The translations under genes were made by a program, and so were the position numbers. A DNA stretch of 64,000 bases from Hepsetus odoe (lineage: Eukaryota > Chordata > Actinopteri > Characiformes > Hepsetidae), in the NCBI GenBank assembly GCA_017165825.1, contig CM029387.1:10874535-10938534 (forward strand), in the 5' to 3' direction. The notes beneath the pieces are model-generated. The model was not told where the DNA came from. It made no database searches and was given only the letters and a program-made list of their open reading frames with translations. Of the stretch, positions 24,558-34,899 are shown piece by piece; the stretch's first letter is position 1; every line of letters starts with the position of its first letter.

Positions 24558-24707
24558 TCAGTGCATGGATGGTAATGTAACTCTTTGTTCATCCATCCTC
24601 TTGGCCTGTGAGCGAAGGATAAGGTTGAAAAAGTCCTCATCTGGGACGGTAGGGCCACGAACCGGGGCTGTTGGAGGGGCACACCTCTGATCATTTAAAC
24701 GAGAGCT
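24558..24707 (-). CDS. gpsm2: gpsm2 last coding exon (GoLoco 3 end, GoLoco 4, stop)
   Basis: Completes GoLoco 3 (SSRLNDQR) and encodes GoLoco 4 (EDFFNLILRSQAKRMDEQR), then VTLPSMH and stop at 24560-24558. The tail after GoLoco 4 is much shorter than in the human protein as I recall it. Confidence 0.92.
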   Translation of the reverse strand, partial: SSRLNDQRCAPPTAPVRGPTVPDEDFFNLILRSQAKRMDEQRVTLPSMH

Positions 24708-27700
24708 CTGACAGAGAAAGAAAGGAACGAATAATAAATATTTTGATTATTAGAAGATATGGTTCTGGTAAAGTAATGTGAAAAGCTTTTTATTTGGAGA
24801 GTAAGCATTTATTCACTCAGAAAAATACTAATGTTAATAAACTATAAAAAATACATATAGTAAGTAGCAATTTACTCTTTCCTTAGCGGATCCATTTCTG
24901 TTTAGTACCTGGTTTGGCTAATCGTTAAGATAAAACAGGTGTGCAGTTTACTGTGTGTTGGCTTGGTGCATCTAGGTAACCAAGACTCTGTTCTTAAAAC
25001 CAGCTCATAGAATATAACTACTAGCTACTAAATGTATGTATTAATAATTTATTCTGATGATGTATTGTGTTATTTGAAAAAGTAAAATCAAACGTCGGCC
25101 AAGGTAAACAGTTAAAACAATATGCTTAACTTTTACACAGTACTGTAAACTGGAATCTTTAGATTAAATTCCTTATGCTTGGCACAAACAGTGAGCAATC
25201 ATTATGTCTCTGCCATCCAAACACACCATTACTAAACACACACACACACACACACTAGGAGCAGGAACATTGGGCTGTCATGCCAATGCCAGCTCAGCCG
25301 TAGCAACTTTAACCAGTTACATTGCTATCTAATTATATTTTCTATATCCCCATTATAAAAACATGGTCCTCATACCTGGCACTTCAACAGCATATCAAAG
25401 AACTGGTCATCTGGTTCAGTGGTGTCGTCACTGGTCATCAGCTGGCTGAGGACAGCCTGCCGACTGCTGGAACTCTGGTTGGGTTGGAGGCTCCGCAGGC
25501 CAGGTAAACTCCCCACAGCCCTCTGATCCTCCAGCCTCCGTCCCTGTGCGCTCGCCAGAGCACCCAGAAACGCCTCCTGCCCTGGGGACACTGCAGACTC
25601 TGAAAAAGCTGGTGGGGGAAAAAGGAGTGGGGGGTAACAGATTAGGGTTAATTTGAACAGATTTGGATTCCAAAAAACAACATTTTGTTGTTGTTGTGCA
25701 TGCTTCACAGCTTGTGTATCTGATATGGCTGATAAGTAGTTTTAAAAATATCTAATGGATGAGACCTTAAAATGCCATGTGCGTATACAGCTTTCCTCTC
25801 CTTATCTTATCAGGATAAATTACTATAATAATCCTCTTCAGTTAATATTTCAACTCACATTTCTTCAAATTAGTGGGTGGACTGGAAGAAGAAGAAGAGG
25901 AGGAGCTAGAAACAGTGGTGGCCTGGTTTGCCCGACCCTCCTGAATAGAGCAGCGCTGGTCATCCATCCTGTTGCCCTGGAAACGGCTCAGCAAGTCAAA
26001 GAAGCCTTCCTCACCCAACATGTCCGCACTCAAATGCTATAGGGAGTCAAAAGGCCAAAATGTCCAAATATGAGTTTGTGTCGTGTCCCCTCCCTCCCTC
26101 CCTCCCTTCTCCCTCCTCCCTCCTCCCTCCCTTCTCCCCTCTCTCTCTCCCTCCCTCTCCTCCCTCCTCCCTCCTCCTCCTCCCTCCCTCCCTCCCTCCT
26201 CCCTCCCTCCCTCCCTCCCTTCCTCCTCCCTCCCTCCCTCCCTCCTCCCTCCTCCCTCCCTCCTCCTCCTCCTCCCTCCCTCCTCCTCCTCCCTCCTCCC
26301 TCCCTCCCCTCCTCCTCCTCCTCCCCTCCCTCCTTCCTCCCTCCTCCCTCCTCCTCCTCCCTCCCCTCCCTCCCCTCCTTCCTCCTCCTCCCCTCTCCTC
26401 CTCCTCTCCTCCCTCCTTCCCTCCCCTCCTCCCTCTCTCCTCCCTCCTCCTCCCTCCCTTCTCCCTCCCTTCTCCCTACCTTGGTTTGGCTTGAAACGAA
26501 CAGCTGTAAACCAAATATTAAAGTTATCAAAATAACTGGAAAGGGTCAGCCTTAAAGTAAATCTAATCAGGTAAATAACTGAAGAGTCTGAAGAAAGTAA
26601 AAGTGAATGTTTAAGTTGGTTTTAAATGATCTAACATTTAGCATTTTTCATATACACATAGGTGAAACAGACAAACCAGGGGAAGAGTCTTGGCTCATTT
26701 ATGTCTCATTATCTCATCTTTAAAGTACATTCAAAGATAAGCATTCTTTCCTATTTGAAAAGTTAACATTCCCAAGAATCCAGGTTTTATGGCACCAAGA
26801 ATATGTAAAAACAGGCACTGATCCTTAATGGCACTACAACGCAGATCCTAATTCTCACATTCTTGTCCAGAGTTAAAATGAAACTTAAAACAAAAACATC
26901 CAGATGTGAACAAATAGCCAATCAGTGAAATAAACATTTTAGGCACACTTACTTTATGAGCATGCTGGTTCTGAGGAGTTTCCAAAGTGTTACTGGTATC
27001 CTGAAGAACTTTTGTGGAGCTGCTCTTTGACTTCTTCCCCCGTAGACGGTTCATGAAGAACAGCTTAGAGGAGGATTTGGGCTTTGATTGCTTACAGAGA
27101 ACGTCACTGCCCCACTTGTGACCCTGCATGGAGGCAAAACAGTAAATTATTTAATTTAGTCAAAAATTGTGGATCTACCCTACTGCTGATTGACTACTTT
27201 TTAAACATGAGATCATAATAAAATTATGTAAAAATATATGCAATTTATTACCAATTTTTAATTACACTTTTGAGAGCTGTTGAACAACTGTCCCAGATAG
27301 ATGTGTTTACACTCTTTCACTTTTGAAGCCCCTTAAACTGAGAGTAGGTGTTTTAGTTTAGTGCATTCTTGTTGTTTTGGAAAGCAAGGTTAACTGTGTT
27401 TGAAAAATGCATATAAAAAGTAAATCAACCATTTCAAATCATTAATGTCATTGTATGATCTTTAAGAAATATTTTCTGCGCATCTACACTCACGTTGAGC
27501 TTGTCTGGAGTTAGTTTCATCAGCTCCAGATTCTCCATGCTGTGGCGTCTCCCTATCCTGGGCCTTGCTCCTAAAGAAACAAACAAATTCTGCAAACAGT
27601 CTAGGTAGAGACTAGTTTTTTTTTTAATGACTTTAAAATGATTTTGCATCTTACCCTGCAGGGTGTAGTCAAACTCTTTGTTCTCTGATAAGACAGAGTT

Positions 27701-30700
27701 GTTAGTACTATAGCTGAGGCCGAGGACCATCTGAAGATCAGACACATTCATACGGGCAGTCAACTCACCACTGCGGTCTCCAGTCTAAATACAAATACAA
27801 CCAAATATTGCATTTAATGTTCACAGTTTTAAAAAGATTAAAATGCATTAATGTGCAATCATATATCAGAGGTATGGAATTTTATACAAGTGTAAACTGC
27901 TTAAGAAACACTATTTAAGATGAGCTTTGTTTTACTTTTGGTACATAAATGTAGTTTGCAGTTAATTTGTTACTAACTGAGCATGGAATAAAAAAATGGC
28001 AATGAGGTTCACTTCTCTTTCTACTGCCTCACAATTGTTACCAAGGAAGCTTCTGTGAACTTGGGTAGGGTTTAAGATATGTACCTCTTTAGAGATTTCT
28101 AGATGTCTCTCTGCGAAGTGCATGGCCAGGTCGTGATTCCCCAGTGCTGTGTGTGCATTACCTAAGCTCCAGCAGGCACGACCTTCACCAATTCTGACAG
28201 GCAAAAAAAAGAATGTATCCATATTATTTCAACTTTTGGAGATTGTGATCAAAAATGAGGTTATCTGAGATTGTGTAGGACATTATTTAAATCTGCACTG
28301 GGGGTGATAACCTTTATTTGGGGGGGAGGGTTTGACAAGTTAAGGCAGATTTCTGCTATTTTTCAAAATGACACATTTTCAGCTTTAGCAGCTTCAGCTG
28401 CGTAGCTGTGTTTATTATATTTCAAATAATTCCTATTAGTTTTTGAAACTAAAAAGTGTTTTTTTATTATTTTCAAAACTCTTCACAGTCACCACAGCAT
28501 CTCTCTAGACCAGGTGTAAGCTGGAGGGCTGGTCCCTGCAGTTTGGTGGTTACCTCCTCAAACACAATCAGTAAACTTGCCAATTATCAGGTGAGGTGAA
28601 CCATGTGTGTTTAAGCAGGGAAAAGATCAAACTGTGTCCTGTGGCACTGGAGTTGACCTCTTAAGTCAAGATTTACTATAATTGTCAACAACCAAAGCTC
28701 AAATCAAAGATGATTCAGCTACGTTAAAATCTTAGTTATTGACCCTTTTTTTTTTAAAAAAAGGTTGATTTGAGAGTTTTATTTTCCACACTACTGATTA
28801 GGATTTTAAATGATGTAAAATATTTGATTTTGCTTCTACCTCTAAATTTGTTCCCGTAGAGTTAAGATTTTTCACTTGCTTCAGATGATTGGTGAGTTGT
28901 GTACCTGTCATTAAGGTCCTGAGCAATGATGAGGTGTTTAAGGTGATAGTCAATAGCTCTTTCATAGTCCTGCAGTAGTGTGTATGTGTTGCCCAGGCTG
29001 TAGCAAGCCTGAGCCTCCACTGCTCGATCTTTTAGCTGTCTTGCCAACTGCAAAGCTCTCCTGTTAACAGCCACACACAAATTCAAGAAAGAAATTTTAT
29101 TTATATATTATATAGTACTGTGCAAAAGTTTTAGGCAGGTGTGAAAAAATGCTGTAAACAATATAAATAAAAATAATATAAATATAAATAATGAAATATA
29201 AATAAGGAAATATAAATAATGATTGTTTATTTTTATCAAATTACAAAATGCAAAGTGAGCGAACAAAAGAAAAATCTAAATCAATTCAATATTTGGTGTT
29301 ACTACCTTTTGCCTTCAAACCAGCATTAATTCTTAGGTACACTTGCACAAAGTCAGGGATTTTGTAGGATTATAGTCAGCGTATGATCAACCAATTTTAC
29401 CTAACAGGTGCTGATGATCATCAATGTCACAAGTAGGTTGAAACACAGTCAAGTTTGGAAGAACCTACCAGCCACGTTCCTTCAAAAACTGATATACAAA
29501 TACAAATACTGGCTTGATTTAGATTTTTCTTTTGTTCATTCACTGCATTTTGTTGATTAATGAAAATAAATCATTAAACACTTCCATTTTTGAAAGCATT
29601 CTTTGTTCTTTGAGAGATGAACGTCCTGAAAAACACTGAACCTTTAAGGAAAACAACTCCTTATGATAGAAATTGCAAGAGAGGTAAAGATAAACCCCAA
29701 AATAGTTATCATTCATCTTGTACTGCTAACCAGAGACTTCATATTATATATAAGTAATTATAAAAATACTATATAAATAAAAATGTTTAATAATAATAAA
29801 ATAATTTTAAGCCATTTATATATTGTTACATTATATTTGTGAACAAAGAAATCAGCATATAAATAAGAATGGAAGAAGTTATGAAGACTAACTTGTAGTG
29901 CTCAGCAGCTTTCTCAAACTCTCCCAGGAAAATGTAAGCATTTCCTAGATTACAGTAGGCCCGCCTTTCCGCTGCCCGATCACCAAACTCTTTTGCAATG
30001 AGAAGTCGCTGAAAGACAACCCATATACTGTGTGAGTACAGGCGATCGTTCAGTCAGTTCCCCTCAAGTCAAACATTGCTCAATTTTACAATGCTGTATT
30101 TTTTGTGCAGCCCAATAACCTTTTTTTTTTTTTTGCTGAAAGCAATTATTAATAAAACATTAACACTGACTGAACATGAAGAATACATGTCACATTAAGC
30201 TCTTAAATATTTAGCTAATTCACATTTGACCACTAAATCATATCAATCTTTAACGTGTTCTTTATAAAACTGATTATGTTTGTTTAATATCTGATTATCA
30301 GCAATTAAGTAACATATCTCATACTGGTCAATCCTATATATGGCAGAATGTCTACCTGTTGGTGCGATGCTACAGCACTGCGGAAGTTGCCAAGTAGGTA
30401 GTGAGTATTTCCTAGGTTCCCACAGGTGCGCCCCTGAGCTGCATGGTCTCCAAGCTCCTTCACAATGCAAAGATTGGCCCTGCAGCAAAAAGCACTTGTC
30501 CATCCATTCCCTTAAAGAAATTTGCTCAGCACAATGAAAACATACTATTATCACTGCAGTGGTTTTCAAACCAATCCCACACAATCAATGTTTTTGCTCT
30601 ATCCAAGGTCTCAACATAACTGAATCAAGTTCTTAAACACTGAATACCTAATCCAAGGGGTGTGCCTGCTTATAGCAAAAAACATGGACTGTCATGGACT

Positions 30701-33700
30701 TCATATGCCTTGAGGGCTGACAGTTTTAAAGACAAGCAAAATGTAAAAAAGATGCACATTCACCCACAAACTTACTCATAGTACTCTGCAGCTTTTTTAA
30801 GTGCGTTGGTCACTTCCTCAGGAAACTGTCCAGGTTCAGAGTCATTCCTACAGGCACTTTTTCCTTTAGCATGGTACACATTCCCAAAGTTATACAGGGC
30901 TCTGGCCTGACTCACCTGCCATAATAATAAAGATTTAACATACATAAATAAGAAATTACACACCGGCTTTGGTCAATTTGCCCCCAACCCCATGTCCTGA
31001 GACAAAATATTATACACAATCCAGACAGAAATAGGCAGCTGCTGCTTAACATGAATTCCCCATATGCTGGTTTTAACTAAAACAAATCAATCTCAGAATG
31101 TGTGGGGAAAAAATAGGCTTGTTTAAAAGTTTTAGAAATCTTTTGTAGATGTTTTAAATCAAATTAGAACTACAGAGTTTTTTTTTTTCCTTTTGAGTGT
31201 AGACATTTTCTGTTACGAACTTACTGTCTAAAATTGATTACACACACATATTTTCAAACTGCAAAGAGGAGAGGCACTGGATTTATTTTTCCTGTCAGAA
31301 TGGAAGAAATGTATTTCACTGTGTGGTGTGTCATGTGTTAACCTGGTCCCCAGCATCTTTGCTGATGTCTAGATGCCTCTGGCAGAAGACCACTGCTTCA
31401 TCAAAGCGGCCCAATGCTTTAAGCGTATTCCCCAGGTTACCGCTAGCTTTGGCTTCGCCCAGCATGTCTCCCATTGTTCTGGAGTGAAAGTGACATTTAC
31501 ATCTATAACAAGTCTTTCACCAGATTTTATATTTACATTCTTAGAGGTTAAAAAGACAACCATAAAAGTAAGTGTACCTGTGTGTAAGTGAACTTTTAAA
31601 CTCATTTGAGAAACTGCTGATGATAAATATTTATATTCTTGCTCATTCCATTATTATGTATATAACCAAATATTACTGCCTATGGGTATGAAAAAAAAAA
31701 AAATTCAACATGCACATTAATAATGCTCACATGTCCACATACATCTGATTATTTAGTGCATTTGCTTTCACTGTGTAGATTCCATTATGACTTGTGTGTC
31801 ACCAAAAATGTTCTTATGTACTTGCAAGGAGGGGTATACCTGGTAAGCGTTAGGTCATGGTGGTGAAACTCCAGAGCTTTGGTGAAGTTGTGTAAATGGA
31901 AATAGGCATTGCCTAGCTGGCTGTAGATGGCGCTCAACACCTGCAGATCTTCTGTGCCCACTTGCATGGCAGCTTCAAAAAACGAGACCCCTCCACTGTA
32001 ATCACCCCCCTTACAAAGGCGCTCCCCTTCCAGAGCCAGCTCCAGACAGGAGGCCTCCATCCTGCAAGTATGAAAAAAATTATGGCACATTAGTAGCCAC
32101 TGTGGAGCTTGTTTAAATGGCTCTTGAAAACAAAAACTGGCAACCATTTTTTTCCCCCTCCAAAACCTATCCCATTTGCCCAGTCACAAAGTTCTTTGAA
32201 AGAGAATATTCATGCTTATGTTTAATCACAATAACAACATGAACAGCACATTTATATTGCCTGCATAATTGTGCTAGCATTGTAACAATTACTAGAAAAT
32301 GTAGTTTTAAGTAGGATACCTATCAACTGTACTGTATCAACTAAACTAAATGACCACAACGCTGGCAGGAAAGTGTGATTCTTAATACTCTCCTACTTAA
32401 CATTAGAGTACAAACAACTATTACTGATTATATATTTTTTATATTTGATAATTATATTGTAATTTAATATTCTATTGTTCAAACAAACATCCTACTTTGA
32501 ATGAAAGGAAGGAACTCTTTTTATATATATGGCTATATTGTAGACTTCACAAGTCAAGAAACAAAAAAAAAAAGGCAACATGCTAACCTATAATCTTTTA
32601 TATAATTATCATTTTAAATTTTCAGCACACAATCACATACTTTAGTAACCTTAAATTCTTAATACACAGCTGTATGAGCAACATTTTTTCAAAGAGTAAA
32701 GATCAAATCTAAACAAAATCCTATTTTTCTAATGAACCAGGCTACACTTGCAAGAAACAGCAGGCCTACTTTGCAAAAAGGCCACATCTAAGTGCATCAC
32801 AGGATTACTATTTTAAGAGGATTTCATGACAGCATTAGAACATAAACTGGACAGCTAAACATGACCAACAAAACATTACATCCACATCAAACCACACAAA
32901 GTCTCTCTTTGGATACATTGCTAAACTGCTGGTGACTTCTTGAATTCTTGAAATCTACACTGGGGAGAAAAAAAAAAAGTTAAGACCAGCCCAGATCCAA
33001 CCCGTTTTCCTGCTTTGTAATAATGTACAGCAATCAGTTGACAAAGCAATCAAACCTGTTTGTAGTTCAATGTACCAATTTGTTCATTGCTTCCAAATCC
33101 TTTCAATCCTTTACAAATCCAAATCTCCTCATCACTTCAACTCTATGGGTGACTAAACTAAGAAGTAATAAGCCTTGAATATTATTTCATCTATGCTACA
33201 GCGCCTACCTGCTGCCTTTCACACAATCACAGCACACGGAGCATCTGATGGGCATCTAAAGAGCTTCCGCTCTGTTTGAGGTGCTCTATCCAGGTCTAAG
33301 GACTTGCTTGTGACCCCTGACGCGATGTCAGCGAAGGGTATCCTGACTAAAACTAGCCACTGCTGATAAACAAACATCCCAAAGCCAAACAGAAGCCTGC
33401 TCTAAAAAAATCACTTTAAAACTACACCAAAAGAAATTTCAATACAAAGTATCAAAATAATAGTCTGAATTATTTTTTGATCTACATGTAAAGGTTACTT
33501 TAATTGCCTTGTATATGAGGGCAGAAATTGTGGCTGGCTTTAACCGAAAGAGTTGTGCTCAGCGTTTTCTCGGCTAATCAGATTGAGCCTCAACTTTCCT
33601 CTGTAATCTGTGATTAGGGAATACACTCAGAACATTAAACTGAGACGCTACACTAAACAGAAATGCAAAGTTGGCTTTCCAGGTTAATATACCCAGTGCA

Positions 33701-34899
33701 TGAAGGAACTGTAACAAACAGATTTGTAACTTCAATAAATTGCTTTGATTTAACTATTGAAGAGGGGAAAAGTAGCAAAGAACCCAAACATACCGTTTCT
33801 CTATTAACTTGTTCATTAACAGAGCAACTGTCTTGATTGCAACTAAACTCAACCTTGACATAACATGGGATCTGACATGAACCACATTAAACAATTTAAA
33901 AGAATGTTAACCAATGTTTCAAAATATCTGCAAAATTTGATGCAAAAAAATCTTAAGAACGCCTACATCACTACCACTGTAAAGAAATTATTAGTTTCTC
34001 TATAATGCACCACTTCAAATCATACATGAATACACCATGAGTGCCCCAAACACTTTCATATGCAGCTGCTTACTAAAGCACGCACACACACACATACACT
34101 AAGTAGTTATCATGTACTACAAATGTTACTTAGTGAACTTTTTTTGCTCACTTTCATACAGGGAAACAAACAAGCCTGCTTAACATGTAGGTCTATTCAG
34201 GTCCTGCATGATGGAGATATTGAACTGTTTGTCCTGGTTTGTTAGAGATATTTAACAGCATTTCAATACAATCTATACAGCCCACCACAAAGGAAGGTTT
34301 GCATAAATTGCAGCCGCTCACTTATTAAGCAGAAACCAGATGGGCACACAATAGGGGAGAAATCATAAATGATTCAGTGGAGTATTAAATACTGAGAACC
34401 CTGAACAGAGCCCTCCTCTCAGAGACACACCTGTTCCCACCAACTCTGGGAGCAGTAGCAATACAATTCACAGGTTCAGTACATTAAAGCTGGCATGATG
34501 TTGAGCCCTGATTCAGTTATTAACAGCAAATTATATTTTTCCTGTTTTTTGCTGCTGTAGGCATAAAAGCATTCCTAAAATCTTGGAATAATATTCTTTT
34601 AAAAAATTTAGTTTAATGAGCTGCTACTCCTGCTGAAAAAAAAACTTTTAAAAAGCCTTAAAACATTAAGGAATATAACCAACAATTCATCCTCTAACAG
34701 CAAAGCTATGCTAGCACATCAGTCCACGGTTTTTAATGCAGTCTGTGATCAGGAGTCTATTTTGACCTGCTTTTATTTCAGTTAGGAGTGCAAACTGCTT
34801 TAAAAGCAATGTGGAATGATGCTGATGTGCCTACCTGTAACATACATGAAAGGAATTCTCCTCATCCCCCATTCTAGCCACTGAGCCACTTGCAGCCAT
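24558..34899 (-). CDS. gpsm2: gpsm2 (LGN/Pins), G-protein signalling modulator 2, complete
   Basis: Cortical adaptor for mitotic spindle orientation: TPRs bind NuMA or Inscuteable, GoLoco motifs bind Galpha-i-GDP. Coding exons in order: 34899-34835, 32061-31840, 31478-31343, 30915-30776, 30479-30356, 30008-29893, 29060-28905, 28193-28085, 27784-27655, 27570-27494, 27123-26953, 26036-25859, 25608-25376 and 24707-24558. All junctions are GT-AG, phases are consistent, and the total is 2007 nt or 668 residues (human about 684). The N-terminal half shows the TPR array with repeated LGN motifs (GNLGNT, YSLGNT, CWSLGNA). GoLoco motifs end in DDQR, EDQR, NDQR and DEQR near residues 491-510, 552-571, 608-627 and 642-661. 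It is divergently arranged with aknad1. GPSM1 is the paralogue, but linkage to aknad1 and the FPEEV segment favour GPSM2. Confidence 0.95.
25376..25608 (-). CDS. gpsm2: gpsm2 coding exon 13 (GoLoco 2, start of GoLoco 3)
   Basis: Encodes GoLoco 2 (QEAFLGALASAQGRRLEDQR), the linker LPGLRS, and DDQFFDMLLKCQ, the first half of GoLoco 3. The acceptor is the CACCAG after a C/T-rich run. Using the next AG (TTTCAG) would join T to AG and create a stop. Confidence 0.92.
25859..26036 (-). CDS. gpsm2: gpsm2 coding exon 12 (GoLoco 1)
   Basis: Encodes GoLoco 1 (EEGFFDLLSRFQGNRMDDQR) and then a run of serines. Donor T|GTGAGT gives phase 1. About 45 nt of intron separate its acceptor (CTATAG) from a long polypurine tract. 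Confidence 0.93.
26085..26478. repeat. Polypyrimidine/polypurine tract (CCT/CCCT-rich on plus strand)
   Basis: About 390 bp almost purely of C and T on the plus strand, so G and A on the gpsm2 coding strand. It lies in the intron just upstream of the exon beginning at 26036. It explains the long low-complexity open frames on both strands here. The minus strand carries many GGG/GG runs. Confidence 0.95.
26953..27123 (-). CDS. gpsm2: gpsm2 coding exon 11 (basic linker)
   Basis: Encodes SKLFFMNRLRGKKSKSSSTK and VLQDTSNTLETPQNQ, the basic linker before the GoLoco region. 171 nt, phase 0 on both sides. Confidence 0.92.
27494..27570 (-). CDS. gpsm2: gpsm2 coding exon 10 (linker, RRHSMEN motif)
   Basis: Encodes the linker motif GRRHSMENLELMKLTPDKLN, which contains a conserved basic/Ser site found in LGN. 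Acceptor TTTAG, donor GTGAGT. Confidence 0.92.
27655..27784 (-). CDS. gpsm2: gpsm2 coding exon 9 (end of TPR domain)
   Basis: Encodes TGDRSGELTARMNVSDLQMV followed by LGLSYSTNNS, a conserved LGN block closing the TPR domain. Acceptor TTTAG, donor GTAAGA, phase 1. Confidence 0.93.
28085..28193 (-). CDS. gpsm2: gpsm2 coding exon 8 (last TPR)
   Basis: Encodes IGEGRACWSLGNAHTALGNH and MHFAERHLEISKE. Acceptor TGTCAG, donor GTACAT, ends in phase 0. Confidence 0.94.
28905..29060 (-). CDS. gpsm2: gpsm2 coding exon 7 (TPR)
   Basis: Encodes LARQLKDRAVEAQACYSLGN, TYTLLQDYERAIDYH and LIIAQDLND. Acceptor AACAG, donor GTACAC, phase 2. Confidence 0.95.
29115..29613. mobile_element. Long-inverted-repeat Tc1-type element (MITE-like), copy 1
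   Basis: Begins GTACTGTGCAAAAGTTTTAG. Its right half is an imperfect reverse complement of its left half. It lacks the last part of the right arm. No transposase is present. Lies in a gpsm2 intron. Confidence 0.75.
29893..30008 (-). CDS. gpsm2: gpsm2 coding exon 6 (TPR)
   Basis: Encodes RLLIAKEFGDRAAERRAYCN and LGNAYIFLGEFEKAAEHY. Acceptor TTTCAG, donor GTTAGT. Confidence 0.94.
30356..30479 (-). CDS. gpsm2: gpsm2 coding exon 5 (TPR)
   Basis: Encodes ELGDHAAQGRTCGNLGNTHY and LLGNFRSAVASHQQ. Acceptor CTGCAG, donor GTAGAC, ends in phase 0. Confidence 0.94.
30776..30915 (-). CDS. gpsm2: gpsm2 coding exon 4 (TPR with FPEEV segment)
   Basis: Encodes RALYNFGNVYHAKGKS, then a variable loop and GQFPEEVTNALKKAAEYYE. 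The FPEEV loop fits GPSM2. Donor GTAAGT, phase 2. Confidence 0.93.
31343..31478 (-). CDS. gpsm2: gpsm2 coding exon 3 (TPR)
   Basis: Encodes RTMGDMLGEAKASGNLGNTL and ends in HLDISKDAGDQ, a typical LGN TPR unit. Acceptor CTCCAG, donor GTTAAC, ends in phase 0. Confidence 0.94.
31840..32061 (-). CDS. gpsm2: gpsm2 coding exon 2 (TPR 1-2)
   Basis: Encodes MEASCLELALEGERLCKGGD and then the first helical repeats (LSAIYSQLGNAYFHLHNFTK, EFHHHDL). This is nearly identical to LGN. Acceptor TTGCAG, donor GTATAC. Confidence 0.95.
32062..34834. other. gpsm2 intron 1 of the coding region
   Basis: 2.8 kb of A+T-rich DNA between the first two coding exons. It contains a few poly-A runs and a short (CA)n near 34080. 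No further exon or recognisable mobile element was seen. Confidence 0.6.
34835..34899 (-). CDS. gpsm2: gpsm2 coding exon 1 (start codon)
   Basis: Starts MAASGSVARMGDEENSFHVC and splices (donor GTAGGC) to complete YRMEASC, matching the SFHVRYRMEASC context of LGN. Another ATG nine bases upstream is out of frame. The 5' UTR lies to the right. Confidence 0.85.

Noticed and set aside
26030..26555. Long open frames on both strands (150-166 codons, Pro/Ser/Leu or Glu/Gly/Arg rich)
   Set aside because: They are produced by the C/T repeat tract, which lacks stops in most frames. No domain, and they lie in a gpsm2 intron.
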